The notes under the pieces are model-generated. The model did no database searches and was not told where the DNA came from. It saw only the letters and a list, made by a program, of their open reading frames with translations. From Lachnospiraceae bacterium (lineage in GTDB: Bacteria; Bacillota; Clostridia; Lachnospirales; Lachnospiraceae): a stretch of 64,000 nucleotides of DNA. Positions 25,072 through 34,336 of the stretch are shown piece by piece. Both the position numbers and the translations under genes were made by a program. Positions within the stretch are counted from its first letter, which is position 1. Every line of letters starts with the position of its first letter. Location: assembly GCA_017546025.1 (NCBI GenBank), contig JAFYYS010000021.1, forward strand, positions 1-64,000, in the 5' to 3' direction.

Positions 25072-26277
25072 CTAAATCTCATATCTGATGCGGTTAATAA
25101 CCGTAAAATCGGCCGCTTTTTCGCGGAAATCCTTCTCGGTCATGACCTGCGTGACAAATGCAAATTCGGTCGATTCACACTCCAAAATGGAGATTTCTTT
25201 TGCAATCGGGAAAATCTGACGTGCCTTTTCGGCTTCGGCGATCGGCACACGTACGAAGAATTTATTCTCGATGTCGTCTCTTGCGCCGAGAACCATCTTC
25301 TCACGCTCCCAAAGAATCGGGATGTTCACGTGGCGGTGCTTTGCTGCGTCAATGACGTCGGATACGACTGCGCTGGCGGTCGGGAGCTTTCCGGCACCCA
25401 TGCCGTAGCATACAACGTCGCCGAGCATGTTACCGCGCACCATGATGGCATTGTACACGCCGTTTACGGGATACAGAGGATTCTTCTTACGAACCATGTA
25501 AGGCGCTACAATCGCGTAAACAAGGCCGTCCTTTAAGTAGCTTCGACCGAGAAGCTTAATGCCGTGCTTCATGGCCTTAGCGTACAAAACATCGATGTCG
25601 GTAATACCGACGATGCCTTCGGTATAGATATCCCGGTAATCCACCTGTCTTGCGTAGGCAAGCGAAGTCAGGATGGCAATCTTTCTGCATGCGTCATGAC
25701 CTTCGATGTCTGCGGCGGGATTCCGCTCAGCGAAACCCTTCGCCTGAGCGTCCTTCAGGGCATCCTCAAAGGAAGCGCCCGTCTCACGCATCATCGTCAT
25801 CATATAGTTGGTCGTGCCGTTTAAGATGCCGCATACCTCTTCCACTTCGTCAGCCGTGATGGAACGGATCAGCTGTCTGATGACAGGAATGCCGCCGCCT
25901 ACACTGGCCTCAAATAAGAAGTTAATCTTGCGGGATCTTGCAATCTCTACGAATTCCGCACCGTGAACCGCTACCAGTTCCTTATTGGAGGTGCAGACGC
26001 TTCTGCCGCTCTCAAGAGCTTCCTTCGTGTACTCGTAGGCAGGATGGATGCCTCCCATCACTTCTACGATGATCTCCACCTCGGGATCCTCAATGATCTG
26101 ACGGAAATCATGCGTCAGATAAGGCTCCACGGGATTCCCCGGAAAATCTCTCAAATCCAGAACATATTTTATGTCGAGGGGAAATCCGACACGCTTCGCA
26201 ATAATGTCCTTGTTCTTCATCAAAACATCGAACACGCCGGCGCCAACCGTACCGTATCCCAAAATCGCTACATACAT
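25072..26277 (-). CDS. hom: Homoserine dehydrogenase
   Basis: 401 aa. Reduces aspartate semialdehyde to homoserine with NAD(P)H, the branch point to threonine, methionine and isoleucine. The N-terminal Rossmann motif is GYGTVGAGV. The catalytic region contains the conserved GGGIPVIRQL, GILNGTTNYM and AKGFAERNPAADIEGHDACRK. A C-terminal ACT-like segment (about 330-401, FFVRVPIAEAEKARQIFPIA) probably binds threonine for feedback inhibition. It is 59 bp downstream of the UPF0735 ACT gene, with a small hairpin (GCAGTCCG/GGACTGC) between. Confidence 0.97.
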   Translation of the reverse strand: MYVAILGYGTVGAGVFDVLMKNKDIIAKRVGFPLDIKYVLDLRDFPGNPVEPYLTHDFRQIIEDPEVEIIVEVMGGIHPAYEYTKEALESGRSVCTSNKELVAVHGAEFVEIARSRKINFLFEASVGGGIPVIRQLIRSITADEVEEVCGILNGTTNYMMTMMRETGASFEDALKDAQAKGFAERNPAADIEGHDACRKIAILTSLAYARQVDYRDIYTEGIVGITDIDVLYAKAMKHGIKLLGRSYLKDGLVYAIVAPYMVRKKNPLYPVNGVYNAIMVRGNMLGDVVCYGMGAGKLPTASAVVSDVIDAAKHRHVNIPILWEREKMVLGARDDIENKFFVRVPIAEAEKARQIFPIAKEISILECESTEFAFVTQVMTEKDFREKAADFTVINRIRYEI

Positions 26278-26336
26278 CGCTGTCTCCTTCGCAGTCCGCC
26301 CCCGGACTGCTCCCTGTAATCTGTAACCCCTTTATA

Positions 26337-26777
26337 CTACTCGCTTCCGAGAATCTTCAGATAATGCACACCCTTTAAGCTTCTCAGTTCCGAAAGCAAC
26401 ACTTCCGTGGAAGCCGTTTCCGGAAGAATTTCCATCCCCAATGCCACAGAGGCAACCCCGCCGGTCGGAATGCTTTGCTGAATCGTCAGGATGTTCGCAT
26501 TGCAGCCTGCAATCTTCTGCAGGATGGAGGAAAGAATCCCCTGCTTATCATCCACCTGAAGCATGACATTCAATGTCTTACCGCGGGAATTCTCGTGGAA
26601 CGGAACGATATCGTCCTTATACTTGTAAAACGAACTCCTGCTCAGTCCGACCTGGTCGGCTGCCTCACTTACGGTCAGGCTTTCGTCACAGGCCAGCATG
26701 TGCTTTACCTCAACAACCTTAAGCAAAACCTCGGGAAGCGCGGCTCTTTTCACGATATAGTATTCTTCGGAACCCAT
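26337..26777 (-). CDS. UPF0735 ACT-domain protein (PheB-like)
   Basis: 146 aa from the ATG at 26777, which has AAAAGGAGG upstream; the longer upstream frame has no such site. It has an N-terminal helix-turn-helix-like part (SVSEAADQVGLSRSSFYKYKD; initial residue shown as read, LTVSEAAD) and a C-terminal ACT domain (VMLQVDDKQGILSSIL). This is the UPF0735 family, usually 145-150 aa, often next to hom or pheA. It probably senses an amino acid and controls the adjacent hom gene. Confidence 0.9.
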   Translation of the reverse strand: MGSEEYYIVKRAALPEVLLKVVEVKHMLACDESLTVSEAADQVGLSRSSFYKYKDDIVPFHENSRGKTLNVMLQVDDKQGILSSILQKIAGCNANILTIQQSIPTGGVASVALGMEILPETASTEVLLSELRSLKGVHYLKILGSE

Positions 26778-26908
26778 AACGCACCTCCTTTTCTTTTTGC
26801 CCGTGTTGTTTGCGACAGAAACACATTTGTCCACGATTAAAAGAATTCTACCACAAAAGGTTGAAAAATGCAACAAAGAATTCAATCGTTCATTTTTTGA
26901 AAAAACAT

Positions 26909-26937
26909 AAGAGACAGGCCGAAAAAACCTGTCTCTT
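26909..26937 (-). terminator. Terminator after the 51-aa peptide gene
   Basis: 10-bp stem AAGAGACAGG/CCTGTCTCTT with a 9-base loop, followed on the minus strand by ATGTTTTTTC. It closes the adhesin-peptide transcript. Confidence 0.85.
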
Positions 26938-26967
26938 TGCAAATCTTGAAATTTTAAATTGTCGATA

Positions 26968-27123
26968 TCAGACGCGCCGGATATCAAAGCTTCCGCCCGG
27001 AACGCTGCGCTTGCCGGGTGCGGGTCCGTCGCCGCCTTCACTGCCCCAGCTTTCGACGATTACATCGGGGCACTCGAAATCCATGATTTCGATATCCACC
27101 GGTTCGAATATTTCCTTTTCCAT
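26968..27123 (-). CDS. Small acidic peptide of unknown function
   Basis: 51 aa from the ATG at 27123, preceded by GAGGGA at five bases. The N-terminal half is MEKEIFEPVDIEIMDFECPD followed by VIVESWGSEGG, and the C-terminus is Gly/Pro-rich and ends in RRV. Short clostridial proteins with the pattern E-P-x-x-x-I-x-x-F-x-x-x-D-V-I are often seen near surface proteins, but I know no function. It starts 31 bp after the adhesin stop, shares its terminator and has no signal peptide. Most likely co-transcribed with the adhesin. Confidence 0.65.
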   Translation of the reverse strand: MEKEIFEPVDIEIMDFECPDVIVESWGSEGGDGPAPGKRSVPGGSFDIRRV

Positions 27124-27154
27124 AGTATTCCCTCGCATAAATCTTCTATTCACA

Positions 27155-30079
27155 CTATCTGAGCGTCCAGTATTCGTTCGACTTGATGCATACCGGATAA
27201 TACGCCCAGACATACTCCACACCGTCCTTCTCGTAATAAACCGTGAAGTACAGGGTTTCGTTCTTATAGGCTTCTGCCGGGAATATCAGACGGATGATTC
27301 TCATGCCGTCATAATCATTCTTATAAGGGTCACTCGGAAGGAGCTGCTGAATCGTCTTTCCGTTTGGATTCACACCGGGCATTGCACTGAACGTATTCGT
27401 AAAACCGTTGTTGAAATCCGTTACGGACGCTTTCTTTGCCTCATAAAGGACTGGATCCTTTGCGCCGTATCCCTTCGTGGAAACTCTGATTCTCGTGTAA
27501 TCGGCTCTTTCCCTGTCAATCCCGCAGACGAAGGAAATCATTAAGAATTTCTCATCGTCGTATTTTCCGCTTTCGAGCATTGCGGTACTGTAATCGGAAT
27601 TACCGTGCTGGATGTAATTGAAACCCCAGTAATCTTTCTCAGTCGTCTTATCGGCCTTAATTCTGTCTACCAGGCTCGGCGCCGGGATGTAATGGCTGTT
27701 TCTGAAAAAGATGATGTTGGAATACAGCCACGGCGAATTCTCAATCGTCTCCGTTCTGCGAACGGTTGCCTCGAAGATTACGTCTCTGTAATCAAAAGCA
27801 TACGTGCTGCCCGGGTTATAGGTGTTTCCTGTTTCGATGTCACGCCATACAACCGTGTAGTTCTCGTTAAGGTAATTCTCTCCGAGAAGCTCCATCTTCG
27901 ATGTTGTATCAAGGTCCGGAATGTTGCTGAACGTTCCGAGACCACGGTAGTTCTTGTAGTTGTTCTTAAAGACCTCCGTCTTCGTTCCGTCCGTTCCGAC
28001 GAAATAGAAGGTCGCCTTATACTTCAGTGCAAGAACGATATGGTAGGTAGCGGCAACACCGTTCTCATCAACCAGAGCGCCGTCAGCCGGGAAGGAAACC
28101 CTGCTGTCCGCCTTCGTGATCTCGCGGTAATCATCGGGTACCTGATAGCTGATGCCGAATACGGCTTTGTCACCATCGTAATACTGCTGTCCGGCACCGT
28201 AAGTGCCGTTACCCTTTGACTGGTTTCCGAAAAGCGGAACCAGAGTCGTATAGATGCCTTCGTAGTAATCAAATGTTACTTCTTTATTCAGTTCGGAGTC
28301 GGTCTCCTTAACCTGTACCGCTTCGCCGGTCAGTGTGTTAAGCGTCTCGCGTGTTTCCGAAGTGTTGTCGGAGTATTTCTCCGTCAGCGTAACATTATAG
28401 GAAGCGGGACGCTTTGCGTCCTGATTCTGCTTGTCGTCCCAACGGACATCGACAGCAACCTTGGCAAGCGGATACATGATGAAGTATACGTTGGATTTGC
28501 CAAAGGTGTAAGAAAGGCTGTCAAGCGCGATATCGTCGTGTCGGGTAAAGTTCTTATAGGTGTTTGCTTCCTTCAGCTTCGGGCCTTCAACAGCTTCAAA
28601 CCAGTCCTTGCCGTCGGTATAAACCTCGAACTTCGGATCGATTCCGAGCTCGTGCATCGTCTTATAGATGGCAAATGAGGAATCATCTCCCATTGCCTCA
28701 AAGAAAGCCTCGGATGTTACATCCGCCGCAATCGTCTCGCCTTCATAGAAACCGGCATTATACTGTACGCCCTTCTTCGGCATCGGAGCAGCGTTCTGTC
28801 CGATCAGAAGCTGATACATGGAAGCGGGCATCTCTTTAAGAACCGTCTTGCCGTGATCATCGACCGTATAATACAGGTAGTGAGGCGTATATTCTGTAAT
28901 ATAGGAAGCAGGCATCTGAAAGCCGTAAGCGCCGGTCTGACGTTGAATCGTAACCGTCTTACCGATGAGCTGACCTGCGTTATGCCCACCGTTTGCAGGG
29001 CCGCCGGATTCACTTTGCGCATCAACGATATCTGCTTTTGGCGCTAAAACGGAACCTCTGCTGTTGCCGCCGAGGCTGACCTTATCTGCTTCATAGAAAT
29101 TGAATAAAACGCGAGTATTCCGGAGTTCGTTCTGTCCTAATGTAGTTCCGTTCAACGAAAGAACATTCTGCAGCTGTCCGCTCCAAAAAATATCCTTACC
29201 GGAAACATTGATGATGCAATAGCTTCCATCAGGAATCTGAATGTCGAATGTGTTCTCAGGACGTTCAAACTGTTCCTCTGTCAAATGAAAGATGTTCAGT
29301 CTGGGATCCTCGCCTTTCAAAATAAGGGTACCATATGCAGCTTTTGAATCAGTTACAGTCCCGTTTGATGCGAAATCTGCAAATAGTTTGCTTCTTTTCT
29401 TAAGGAATTCCATTTCCTTCTTGAAGTCGATTACACCGTCCTTTGGCGTCGCATAAATTCGCTCCAGGTAGTTTTCTTCCTGATTGGGCGCTGTAATCGT
29501 CGTTACCTCGTTGGAAACAATAAAGCTGTGGTTCCCGCTGTAATTGCCCTGAACTCTTCCGAAAGACTTCGTCTCGTCATTATTACAGATGACAGCGGCA
29601 ACATAAGGCTGGTTGTCATCCGGCAGGGTCCCGTCGGTATAAGCCCCCTTTATGCAGATGCCATGAACCGGTCCGTTCTTCACCTCAAACTGCTTTGCGG
29701 CAGCACGTCCCTCAAAATCGCTGAACTGCGGATTGTCGATGTAAACCTTCTCGCCGAACAAAGAAAAGTGACCTGCTGTTCCCAAAGCGTATTCCTTGTC
29801 CTTGTTCGTGCCGTACAGGAGTCTGTCCCTGTTTTCATCGGTCACTTCATGCGTGCCTTCGACTCCTTTACTGTCAAGTCTCCATGTAATATCCCTGCTG
29901 ATTACATTGTTGAGATTTCCCGCCACGCTCATATAGAGTGCGGCGCGGGTTTGGGATGCGGCGGCATCACCCTCTCCGCTTTGTTCCTTCGCAAGCGCAG
30001 CGCCGGGAAGGGCAGATGTGACCAGCATTACCGCCGAAAGGACGGTAACCGTCACCTTTTTCAATATTGATTCTCGCAT
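27155..30079 (-). CDS. Large secreted surface protein (choice-of-anchor A-like domain)
   Basis: 974 aa from the ATG at 30079 (AAGGAG upstream). The signal peptide is MRESILKKVTVTVLSAVMLV, cleaved near ALPGAALA. Residues about 35-400 resemble the choice-of-anchor A beta-helix seen in collagen-binding-like adhesins (NLNNVISRDITWRL near the start; FYEADKVSLGGNSRGSVLAP and NAGQLIGKTVTI near the end). Later parts contain Cna-B-like beta-sandwich segments (KVAVDVRWDDKQNQDAKRPA, SYNVTLTEKY). There is no LPXTG or C-terminal membrane anchor, so how it stays on the cell is unclear. It has its own promoter (30229-30257) and is followed by a 51-aa peptide gene. Confidence 0.7.
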   Translation of the reverse strand: MRESILKKVTVTVLSAVMLVTSALPGAALAKEQSGEGDAAASQTRAALYMSVAGNLNNVISRDITWRLDSKGVEGTHEVTDENRDRLLYGTNKDKEYALGTAGHFSLFGEKVYIDNPQFSDFEGRAAAKQFEVKNGPVHGICIKGAYTDGTLPDDNQPYVAAVICNNDETKSFGRVQGNYSGNHSFIVSNEVTTITAPNQEENYLERIYATPKDGVIDFKKEMEFLKKRSKLFADFASNGTVTDSKAAYGTLILKGEDPRLNIFHLTEEQFERPENTFDIQIPDGSYCIINVSGKDIFWSGQLQNVLSLNGTTLGQNELRNTRVLFNFYEADKVSLGGNSRGSVLAPKADIVDAQSESGGPANGGHNAGQLIGKTVTIQRQTGAYGFQMPASYITEYTPHYLYYTVDDHGKTVLKEMPASMYQLLIGQNAAPMPKKGVQYNAGFYEGETIAADVTSEAFFEAMGDDSSFAIYKTMHELGIDPKFEVYTDGKDWFEAVEGPKLKEANTYKNFTRHDDIALDSLSYTFGKSNVYFIMYPLAKVAVDVRWDDKQNQDAKRPASYNVTLTEKYSDNTSETRETLNTLTGEAVQVKETDSELNKEVTFDYYEGIYTTLVPLFGNQSKGNGTYGAGQQYYDGDKAVFGISYQVPDDYREITKADSRVSFPADGALVDENGVAATYHIVLALKYKATFYFVGTDGTKTEVFKNNYKNYRGLGTFSNIPDLDTTSKMELLGENYLNENYTVVWRDIETGNTYNPGSTYAFDYRDVIFEATVRRTETIENSPWLYSNIIFFRNSHYIPAPSLVDRIKADKTTEKDYWGFNYIQHGNSDYSTAMLESGKYDDEKFLMISFVCGIDRERADYTRIRVSTKGYGAKDPVLYEAKKASVTDFNNGFTNTFSAMPGVNPNGKTIQQLLPSDPYKNDYDGMRIIRLIFPAEAYKNETLYFTVYYEKDGVEYVWAYYPVCIKSNEYWTLR

Positions 30080-30228
30080 AAATAAAACTCCTTTTCGGGC
30101 TCTTTTTATAGAAAAGTGCAACAATTACGCATTTTTACATATCTAAAGAAGCCTCTGAAACTACACCCTGGGTTCGTCTGCGGCTCAAAACAGTAAAAAA
30201 ATCGCAGAAAAACTCGAACGCCACTATC
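30080..30228 (-). promoter_or_regulatory. Structured 5' leader of the adhesin gene
   Basis: An untranslated leader of about 140-150 nt between the -10 box and the start codon. It can form a two-part stem (GTTCG and TCTGCG paired with CGCAGA and CGAAC, about 30178-30217), followed by an unpaired CCAGGGTGTAG stretch. It matches no riboswitch class I can name. Confidence 0.35.
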
Positions 30229-30257
30229 TATTGTACGTCGGGTATAAAGAATTGTCA
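30229..30257 (-). promoter_or_regulatory. SigA-type promoter of the adhesin gene
   Basis: On the minus strand, TTGACA (30257-30252), a 17-base spacer, then TACAAT (30234-30229). This is close to the consensus for the housekeeping sigma factor. Confidence 0.75.
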
Positions 30258-30367
30258 ACACGAAAAGTAATGGAATTTGTCATATTCTTGAGATTTTTTG
30301 TACAAGATATCACATTTTCACATTTTTCCGTAAAAATATTATGTTTTCTCTTTTTGCGCACAAAAAT

Positions 30368-30389
30368 GGAGGAACTTGTCTGTTCCTCC
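30368..30389 (-). terminator. Terminator of the LRR/CAP gene
   Basis: 8-bp stem GGAGGAAC/GTTCCTCC with a 6-base loop, followed on the minus strand by ATTTTTGTG. The plus strand also has a six-A/T flank, so it may work both ways. Confidence 0.85.
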
Positions 30390-30413
30390 AAAAAATACAC
30401 CATTCTATATATT

Positions 30414-33005
30414 TTAGTGGTTTGTATATACTTTTGCGGCGTCTCCGAAGCGTAAAAGCCGGTCTGCAAGCGCATAAGCAGCCGGATTTTGCTCTTTTGC
30501 AAGCTTACAATACCCTTCCATGCTCACCGTAAGGCGATTGCTCAATGTCGTGTTGTTGCCTACAACGTAAAGCGTATATCCGTTTCTGCACTCCGTCACG
30601 GAAACACCCGTCACATCCACGCGGTACGTTCCACCGCCCAGGTCTGTCCACCGGTCCGAAGGAACGGATTTATAAACCGTCTTCCCGTTCTGCACATAGG
30701 AAATGTAGGCTTCCTCTCCCGAAAGTTTCCGGTTCGTTCTGATGAAAAAACTGATAGACGGACGGCTCTCAAGCGAAAGGCTGAAGCTGTAAACCGAGAA
30801 CGTATCCGCACCCGTGTTCTCATTCGCATAAGAAGAATCGCTCAGGCTCGCCTGCTTCTGCGTGCCGTATTTCAGATATGCTGTGATTCCCGCATCGGCA
30901 AGCCGTCCCGTATGATATCCGAAAAACCTCTGTGCCTCCGCGCCGTAGCAAAGCATATCGACCAAAAGGGTACGAAGCTTGGCGTCCGCTTTTCCGCCGG
31001 TCAGCATCGAAAGGACATACTCCTCAATGCTGTAATCTCCGGATTCGTATACCGTCTCCTCTCCGCTCTTTAACCCGATAAAGGAAACTCCGAGCTTCGA
31101 CGTCATCTCCTTTGCCGCAAGCCCGTAATAAGAGTACACACGACACTTCTTTCCGTTATAATTTTCCGTCGTGTAAACGCTTACCTTCTCGGTTCTCGTG
31201 CTGCTTACCTTGTCGCCCGCGTAAACCGGAACCTCAAGCTTCAGATAAGAGCTGTCAAATTTCGAGGCAACGGAATCCGAAACATAAAAGACAAGGCCGA
31301 ACGCATTCCCGAACTGGCAGGCATAAGCGACGATCGCCTCATCCTCCTGCTGCGTGTTTCCGCCGTTCCCGCCGTTCCCGTTCACATGAACGGGCGGCAC
31401 GTATGTATTTTTATTGCCGTCCTTGCTAAGGTCTGTTCCGCCCGGAACGGGCTTCTCCGCTTCCGGCTTCACGCTCAGATAATCGGCGAACAGAACCTCA
31501 CCTGTTTTCTCGCTGCTTCCGCCCGCCGGAGCAATGCCGTCTCCGCTGCCGGTTCCGAGCATGCATACCAGATAGGTCACATCCCCCTTTTTGATGGAGG
31601 CAATGCCGATGCTTTTGTAATCCGCGCTGCCAAGCTTACTCTTATTCATGGCATCCGCTTTTAAGCCGGATGCAGCCTTCTGCGCCGTGTCATAAGTGGA
31701 GCCGATTAACAGGCATTCCGCATAGGCCGTCTGCTGCGAGCCGTCCGGTTCGGTCGGATTCAGGCTGTCATAGTATACGGTAATCTGCATGGCGCGCGTA
31801 AGAGCTTTGCCGGTCAGCGCGCTGTCCCACGTAAGAGCGGTCTTTCCGCCCCGGAAGGTTTCGTTGATTATGTCAAGAAGCGCCAGGGAAATATCCCGGT
31901 CTTCCGTTCCCTGCACCGAAACCGTATGGGTTTTCACGTAGTTCTTTCCGCACTTTGAAAAGCCGCTCACGACACTGCTGATATCCGTTGCAAAGGCATC
32001 CGTCGCCACCCTTAACATGCTCGCGGGAAATGAGGACACCGTAAGCGAATTGCACCCGGCAAACGCCTTGCTGTCAATCTCCCGAACACCTTCCTCAAAT
32101 GTAACCGAATTAAGTGCCGAACACCCCGAAAAGGCTCTCGCGGAAATCGTGGTATGGCACGAAATTTCAGCTTTACGAAGCGCGGTCATGCCGGTAAACG
32201 CATATGTTTCAATCGTGTGGACATCCGCCGGAATCACAAGCCTTGTAATGCCCTTATTCTTTGCAAATGCCCGGGATTTCACCGTCCGCACGAAGGTCGG
32301 AATCGTAAACTCGCCGGACCATGTATAAGGAACCGCAACGAGCGTCTTTCCGTCCTTAGAATACAGTACGCTGTTTACGGAACGGTAAGTCTTCTGTCCG
32401 TCTGCGCATTTATAGCTTGCAAACTCCGGGTTTCCGTCGAACGCCGTATTATCGAAATCCGTCACGGAAGCCGGAAGCGTAAACGAAGTGAAATTACAAT
32501 ACTGGAAAGCACAGGCGCCAATCTTCGTCACGGAATTACACGTAACGGAGGAAAGCGTGCTGCAGTTGGAAAATGCAAAGTCTCCTATTTTCGAAACCTT
32601 TTTCAGGTCAATCTTCTTAAGCCCGAGGCAGTTCATGAACGCCTTCTTCGGAATAGCGGAAAGCGTGGACGGAATTGTCACCGAGCTGACACCCGTCAGT
32701 TCCGCAAAACAACCCTCGCAAAGGCCGGTAACGCCCTCCGCGATGACAATCTTCGTAATGGTCGTACGGTACAGGTTCTCGCCCGTTAATGCTTCCTTTG
32801 CGTTCCACGGGGACTTCGTCACGGTACCGCTTCCCGATATCGTAAGTGTGAAGCCGTCAGCCTTGCTGCCGGAAACCGTATACTGCACGCCGCTTCCGCA
32901 GGAGCCGCACATTTTTTGCTCCGTCCATGAAAAATGCAACACAAAAAAGACGGTAAGAGCCATTACCGTCAATAACGATAGCATTTTCCCAAGTCCGTAC
33001 TTCAT
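30414..33005 (-). CDS. Secreted leucine-rich-repeat (BspA-type) protein with CAP-like domain
   Basis: 863 aa from the ATG at 33005 (GAGGGAC upstream). A signal segment (MLSLLTVMALTVFFVLHF) is followed by several BspA-type leucine-rich repeats (about 60-350), such as IPKKAFMNCLGLKKIDL and ISARAFSGCSALNSVTF. Residues about 365-500 look like a CAP/SCP domain (ALLDIINETFRGGKTALTWD, LTGKALTRAMQI, AECLLIG). A C-terminal beta-rich region of about 300 residues is not recognised. BspA repeats bind host or microbial surfaces. No sorting signal is seen. It is monocistronic between two terminators. Confidence 0.72.
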   Translation of the reverse strand: MKYGLGKMLSLLTVMALTVFFVLHFSWTEQKMCGSCGSGVQYTVSGSKADGFTLTISGSGTVTKSPWNAKEALTGENLYRTTITKIVIAEGVTGLCEGCFAELTGVSSVTIPSTLSAIPKKAFMNCLGLKKIDLKKVSKIGDFAFSNCSTLSSVTCNSVTKIGACAFQYCNFTSFTLPASVTDFDNTAFDGNPEFASYKCADGQKTYRSVNSVLYSKDGKTLVAVPYTWSGEFTIPTFVRTVKSRAFAKNKGITRLVIPADVHTIETYAFTGMTALRKAEISCHTTISARAFSGCSALNSVTFEEGVREIDSKAFAGCNSLTVSSFPASMLRVATDAFATDISSVVSGFSKCGKNYVKTHTVSVQGTEDRDISLALLDIINETFRGGKTALTWDSALTGKALTRAMQITVYYDSLNPTEPDGSQQTAYAECLLIGSTYDTAQKAASGLKADAMNKSKLGSADYKSIGIASIKKGDVTYLVCMLGTGSGDGIAPAGGSSEKTGEVLFADYLSVKPEAEKPVPGGTDLSKDGNKNTYVPPVHVNGNGGNGGNTQQEDEAIVAYACQFGNAFGLVFYVSDSVASKFDSSYLKLEVPVYAGDKVSSTRTEKVSVYTTENYNGKKCRVYSYYGLAAKEMTSKLGVSFIGLKSGEETVYESGDYSIEEYVLSMLTGGKADAKLRTLLVDMLCYGAEAQRFFGYHTGRLADAGITAYLKYGTQKQASLSDSSYANENTGADTFSVYSFSLSLESRPSISFFIRTNRKLSGEEAYISYVQNGKTVYKSVPSDRWTDLGGGTYRVDVTGVSVTECRNGYTLYVVGNNTTLSNRLTVSMEGYCKLAKEQNPAAYALADRLLRFGDAAKVYTNH

Positions 33006-33051
33006 AGTCCCTCGCTCATAAAAACATACGCCAATACCATAGCACAAAAAG

Positions 33052-33080
33052 AGAGAAACCGCAACCCTTACGGTTTCTCT
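33052..33080 (-). terminator. Terminator of the ftsEX-ctpA operon
   Basis: 10-bp stem AGAGAAACCG/CGGTTTCTCT with a 9-base loop, followed on the minus strand by CTTTTTGTGC. Confidence 0.85.
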
Positions 33081-33088
33081 CCGAAATA

Positions 33089-34309
33089 CTACTGAATCTT
33101 CTCTTTTAAGAAGTTAACTGCTGTCTGGAGCTGATTGTCCTGATCCTTAGGGATTTCAATCATCGTTTTCAGTTCCTTGTCGAGTTCGACCTTAATGTCG
33201 GGCTCAAAACCGACGCCGTGGATGTTCCGTCCGAGCGGTGAGAAATACTTGGATGTCGTCACCTTGATGGCGGAACCGTCGCCGAGCGGAATCAGGGACT
33301 GCACGATTCCTTTACCGAAGGACTTCGTGCCGATCAGCGTTGCTACGCCGTAATCCTGCAGGCATCCGGCAAATACTTCCGAAGCGCTCGCGCTGTTGCC
33401 GTTAATCAGAACAGCAATCGGAACGTCAACGGTCTTAGACGACTGTGAAAAGTACTCTTCGCGCTTGCCGTTCTTGTCTTCCATATAAATCAGAAGCTTT
33501 CCTTTCGGAAGGATTCTGTCAAGCATGGAAGTTACGGTGGTAAGCATGCCGCCCGGGTTATCTCTGAGGTCAATGATCAAAGCCTTCATGCCCTTGACCG
33601 TCAGATCGTCGACAGCATCCAGATACTGCTTCTCGGTAACCTTGTCAAACTCCGTGCAGAGAATATATCCGATATCACCCTCGAGCATCTCGTATTCGAT
33701 GGTCGGCTCCTCGACATTGTCGCGGACAACCGTCATGTTGTAATACTCGGAATCCTTCGGACGGTAGATCTTGATATTAACCGACGTTCCTGCTTCGCCG
33801 CGGATTTTCGCCACAACGGAGTCGATTTCCTCTCCGAGTGCATTCTCTCCGTCAATCTCGCAAAGGATGTCGCCGGGAAGAATTCCTGCATTATAGGCGG
33901 GACCGTTTTTGAAGGGCTTTACAAATTCCACGTTTCCGTCAGAATTGGTCGTTACGGTGGAACCGACACCGGCATAGTTGCCGTTCGTCGTCAGCGAAAA
34001 CTCCTGATACTGCTCTGCCGAGAAGTATACCGTGTACGGGTCTCCCAGGCTGTTAATCATGCCTGCATAGATTCCCTCCATCGCTTTGTCGTAATCGATA
34101 TCGCCCATATAGTATTTTTCAAGAACGCCTTTAATCTTCTCGACCTTCATGGAAACAGCGTCCTGATCAATATCGGCGGCCGGCTCCGTCGAAGGGGACT
34201 TGATGTCCGTGACCTTGTTCTCATCCTCTGCCATATCGCAGGCAAGAAGAAGCGACATCATCAGACATACAAGAAGCACCGACAGGCAGCGCCTGCAAAA
34301 AGACTTCAT
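33089..34309 (-). CDS. S41 C-terminal processing peptidase (CtpA-like lipoprotein)
   Basis: 406 aa. Signal peptide with a lipobox (SLLLAC, Cys at about 24), so probably a lipoprotein. A PDZ domain (about 100-180, VGSTVTTNSDGNVEFVKPF, AGILPGDILCEIDG) precedes the S41 protease core with catalytic Ser in NGNSASASEVFAG and Lys in GTKSFGKGIVQ. Such proteases trim secreted proteins and in several bacteria control wall hydrolases. Its place at the end of the ftsE-ftsX-M23 operon suggests it regulates or processes the M23 hydrolase. Confidence 0.93.
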   Translation of the reverse strand: MKSFCRRCLSVLLVCLMMSLLLACDMAEDENKVTDIKSPSTEPAADIDQDAVSMKVEKIKGVLEKYYMGDIDYDKAMEGIYAGMINSLGDPYTVYFSAEQYQEFSLTTNGNYAGVGSTVTTNSDGNVEFVKPFKNGPAYNAGILPGDILCEIDGENALGEEIDSVVAKIRGEAGTSVNIKIYRPKDSEYYNMTVVRDNVEEPTIEYEMLEGDIGYILCTEFDKVTEKQYLDAVDDLTVKGMKALIIDLRDNPGGMLTTVTSMLDRILPKGKLLIYMEDKNGKREEYFSQSSKTVDVPIAVLINGNSASASEVFAGCLQDYGVATLIGTKSFGKGIVQSLIPLGDGSAIKVTTSKYFSPLGRNIHGVGFEPDIKVELDKELKTMIEIPKDQDNQLQTAVNFLKEKIQ

Positions 34310-34336
34310 AAACCAATACTCCCTTGCATCAATATA

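Noticed and set aside
30080-30228. Cyclic-di-GMP riboswitch in the adhesin leader
   Set aside because: The leader contains CCAGGG and a stem, but the GEMM core motifs and receptor loop are absent, so I only call it a structured leader.
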